Positions 4,777 through 5,603 of a stretch of 5,603 nucleotides of DNA are shown here, piece by piece. A program made the position numbers and the translations under genes. Numbering within the stretch: position 1 is the stretch's first letter; each line of letters opens with the position of its first letter. Where the stretch lies: assembly GCA_003695215.1 (NCBI GenBank), contig RFIM01000102.1, positions 1 to 5,603 on the forward strand, in the 5' to 3' direction. The notes under the pieces were generated by a model. It was not told the origin of the DNA and searched no databases. It saw nothing but the letters and a program-made list of their open reading frames with translations. This DNA is from Chloroflexota bacterium. Lineage in GTDB: Bacteria > Chloroflexota > Anaerolineae > Aggregatilineales > UBA2796.

Positions 4777-5603
4777 GCATGTGTACTCGCTGCAATCATG
4801 GCTGCCCAGGTCGCCGCTGCGAAGAAGACGTGCAGCGAACGCGCCACGACCAGCCAATCTCGGTCATCAATCAGCACAATGGTGGCGCCAAGCACAGCTT
4901 GGGCAAGGTAGATCAAGAAAGCGCTCTGCAAGGCGCGGCGCAGCGCCAAGCTGATATCCGCACGCGCCTGCCAGAGCATCAGCAGCAGCAGGGTGCCCAA
5001 GGCGCCCGCAATCAGGCGATGCAGCATATGCACCATCTGTGGCGCGCCTTGCGAGAACGGAAAGAGCTCGCCGCCGCATAGCGGGTAGCCAATGCAGGCT
5101 TTGGTGGCATTCTGGCCTGCCACAGCAGCGCCTACCATGGCGACCATGAAGCTGAGCGTCGTCGCCAATACCAGCTGCACAGGCGGCATGTAGAAGCGCG
5201 GCAGGCGCGCTTCGCGGCGCGGTAAGAGCAGGCGCTTGGCGTGAAGGTGCGTCACGATGAAAGCTGCCAGCAAAAACATGCTATTGCCCAGGTGGATCAT
5301 CACGCTGATCCAGTGTGCAGCATGCGTGTAGATCACCACGGTCAGCGCGCCTATGGCGCTTTGCAGAAAGAACAGCGCCAAGCCGAGCATCGCGGGCACA
5401 AAGATCAAAGGCTGAGCGCGATAATTGCGCCATGCCATCACACTGACGCCGACCGCGAAGACGCCGACGATCAGCGCAAACAGGCGATGCCCATACTCAA
5501 TCACCACAGCGATGTTCTCGAACTCTGGGATCAGCAAGCCGTTGCACGAAGGCCAATACGGGCCGCAACCATAGCCTGACTCGGTCACGCGCGTCACAGC
5601 GCC
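4692..5603 (-). CDS. ctaA: Heme A synthase CtaA (COX15 family), 5' end beyond window
   Basis: CtaA oxidises the C8 methyl of heme O to a formyl group, giving heme A. Some 303 residues are visible and the frame is open to the right edge, reading GAVTRVTESG; the real start and the first helix lie outside. The four heme-ligand histidines of the family are all present: in EYGHR (with the catalytic-type Glu three residues before), in MIHLGN, in MVHMLHR and in SLHVFF. Both extracytoplasmic cysteine pairs are present: C-x6-C in GCGPYWPSC and C-x5-C in CIGYPLC. This is the two-pair arrangement of the Bacillus subtilis type. Seven or so hydrophobic segments are visible. The 25-residue tail after the last helix is unconserved and overlaps the ctaB start by 85 bases. 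It is the first visible gene of the ctaA-ctaB-cytochrome c operon. A GTG at 5597 is not the start, because conserved residues precede it. Confidence 0.95.
   Translation of the reverse strand, partial: GAVTRVTESGYGCGPYWPSCNGLLIPEFENIAVVIEYGHRLFALIVGVFAVGVSVMAWRNYRAQPLIFVPAMLGLALFFLQSAIGALTVVIYTHAAHWISVMIHLGNSMFLLAAFIVTHLHAKRLLLPRREARLPRFYMPPVQLVLATTLSFMVAMVGAAVAGQNATKACIGYPLCGGELFPFSQGAPQMVHMLHRLIAGALGTLLLLMLWQARADISLALRRALQSAFLIYLAQAVLGATIVLIDDRDWLVVARSLHVFFAAATWAAMIAASTHAWLQRLSSDLNLLNQAMSGAAHSATTSS

Noticed and set aside
4774..4857. ATG at 4857 as the ctaB start
   Set aside because: The extra 27 residues only mirror the conserved last helix of ctaA in another frame and do not resemble a CtaB N-terminus.
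5595..5597. GTG at 5597 as the ctaA start
   Set aside because: The family-typical residues Gly-Ala precede it in frame and the first membrane helix would be missing; the gene simply runs off the window.
1..5603. CRISPR arrays, insertion sequences, tRNA or rRNA genes, toxin-antitoxin or phage genes
   Set aside because: I looked for regularly spaced repeats, transposase motifs, tRNA T-arm patterns and small paired genes and found none; coding genes with recognisable families fill almost all of the window.

Overview
The window reads as an ordinary stretch of bacterial chromosome, with GC a little under 60% (sampled by eye) and dense genes on both strands. All identifiable genes are core cell-envelope or aerobic-respiration functions: glmM, lspA, a GT4 glycosyltransferase, a membrane-anchored protein with an SdrD_B/Cna_B-like domain, a membrane-anchored cytochrome c, and the heme A pathway pair ctaB and ctaA. 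The two clearest promoter elements are TG-extended TATAAT boxes, so transcription looks sigma-70-like. The organism is an aerobic (or facultatively aerobic) bacterium that makes heme A for a heme-copper oxidase. The gene mix and the secreted Asn/Asp/Gly-rich repeat style would fit Chloroflexota (Anaerolineae-like), but this is only an impression from gene style and not something the sequence proves.

Layout: the 5' two-fifths of glmM lies on the minus strand (1-604, running off the left edge). A 371-base non-coding divergent region (605-975) follows, holding a strong glmM -10 box and several inverted repeats. lspA (976-1497, plus) then converges on and overlaps by 18 bases a GT4 glycosyltransferase (1480-2589, minus); a 9-bp perfect hairpin sits exactly on this overlap. 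A short divergent promoter region (2590-2672) separates the glycosyltransferase from a secreted, C-terminally anchored protein (2673-3374, plus). That gene ends one base short of the stop codon of a convergent minus-strand operon that reads, in transcription order, ctaA (entering from beyond 5603), ctaB, cytochrome c.

How the genes fit together: CtaB farnesylates heme B to heme O and CtaA oxidises heme O to heme A, the cofactor of cytochrome c oxidase. The last gene of the cluster encodes a plausible electron donor or accessory cytochrome for that oxidase. glmM (UDP-GlcNAc precursor), lspA (lipoprotein signal peptide removal), the glycosyltransferase and the anchored surface protein are all envelope functions but sit in separate transcription units, so no single pathway is implied.

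I found no CRISPR array, transposon, tRNA, rRNA or evidently novel multi-gene system. The points worth a second look are an extreme shortage of the palindrome CCGG across the whole window (one occurrence), the 85-base out-of-frame ctaA/ctaB overlap, the hairpin on the lspA/glycosyltransferase overlap, and the uncharacterised SdrD_B-like anchored protein.
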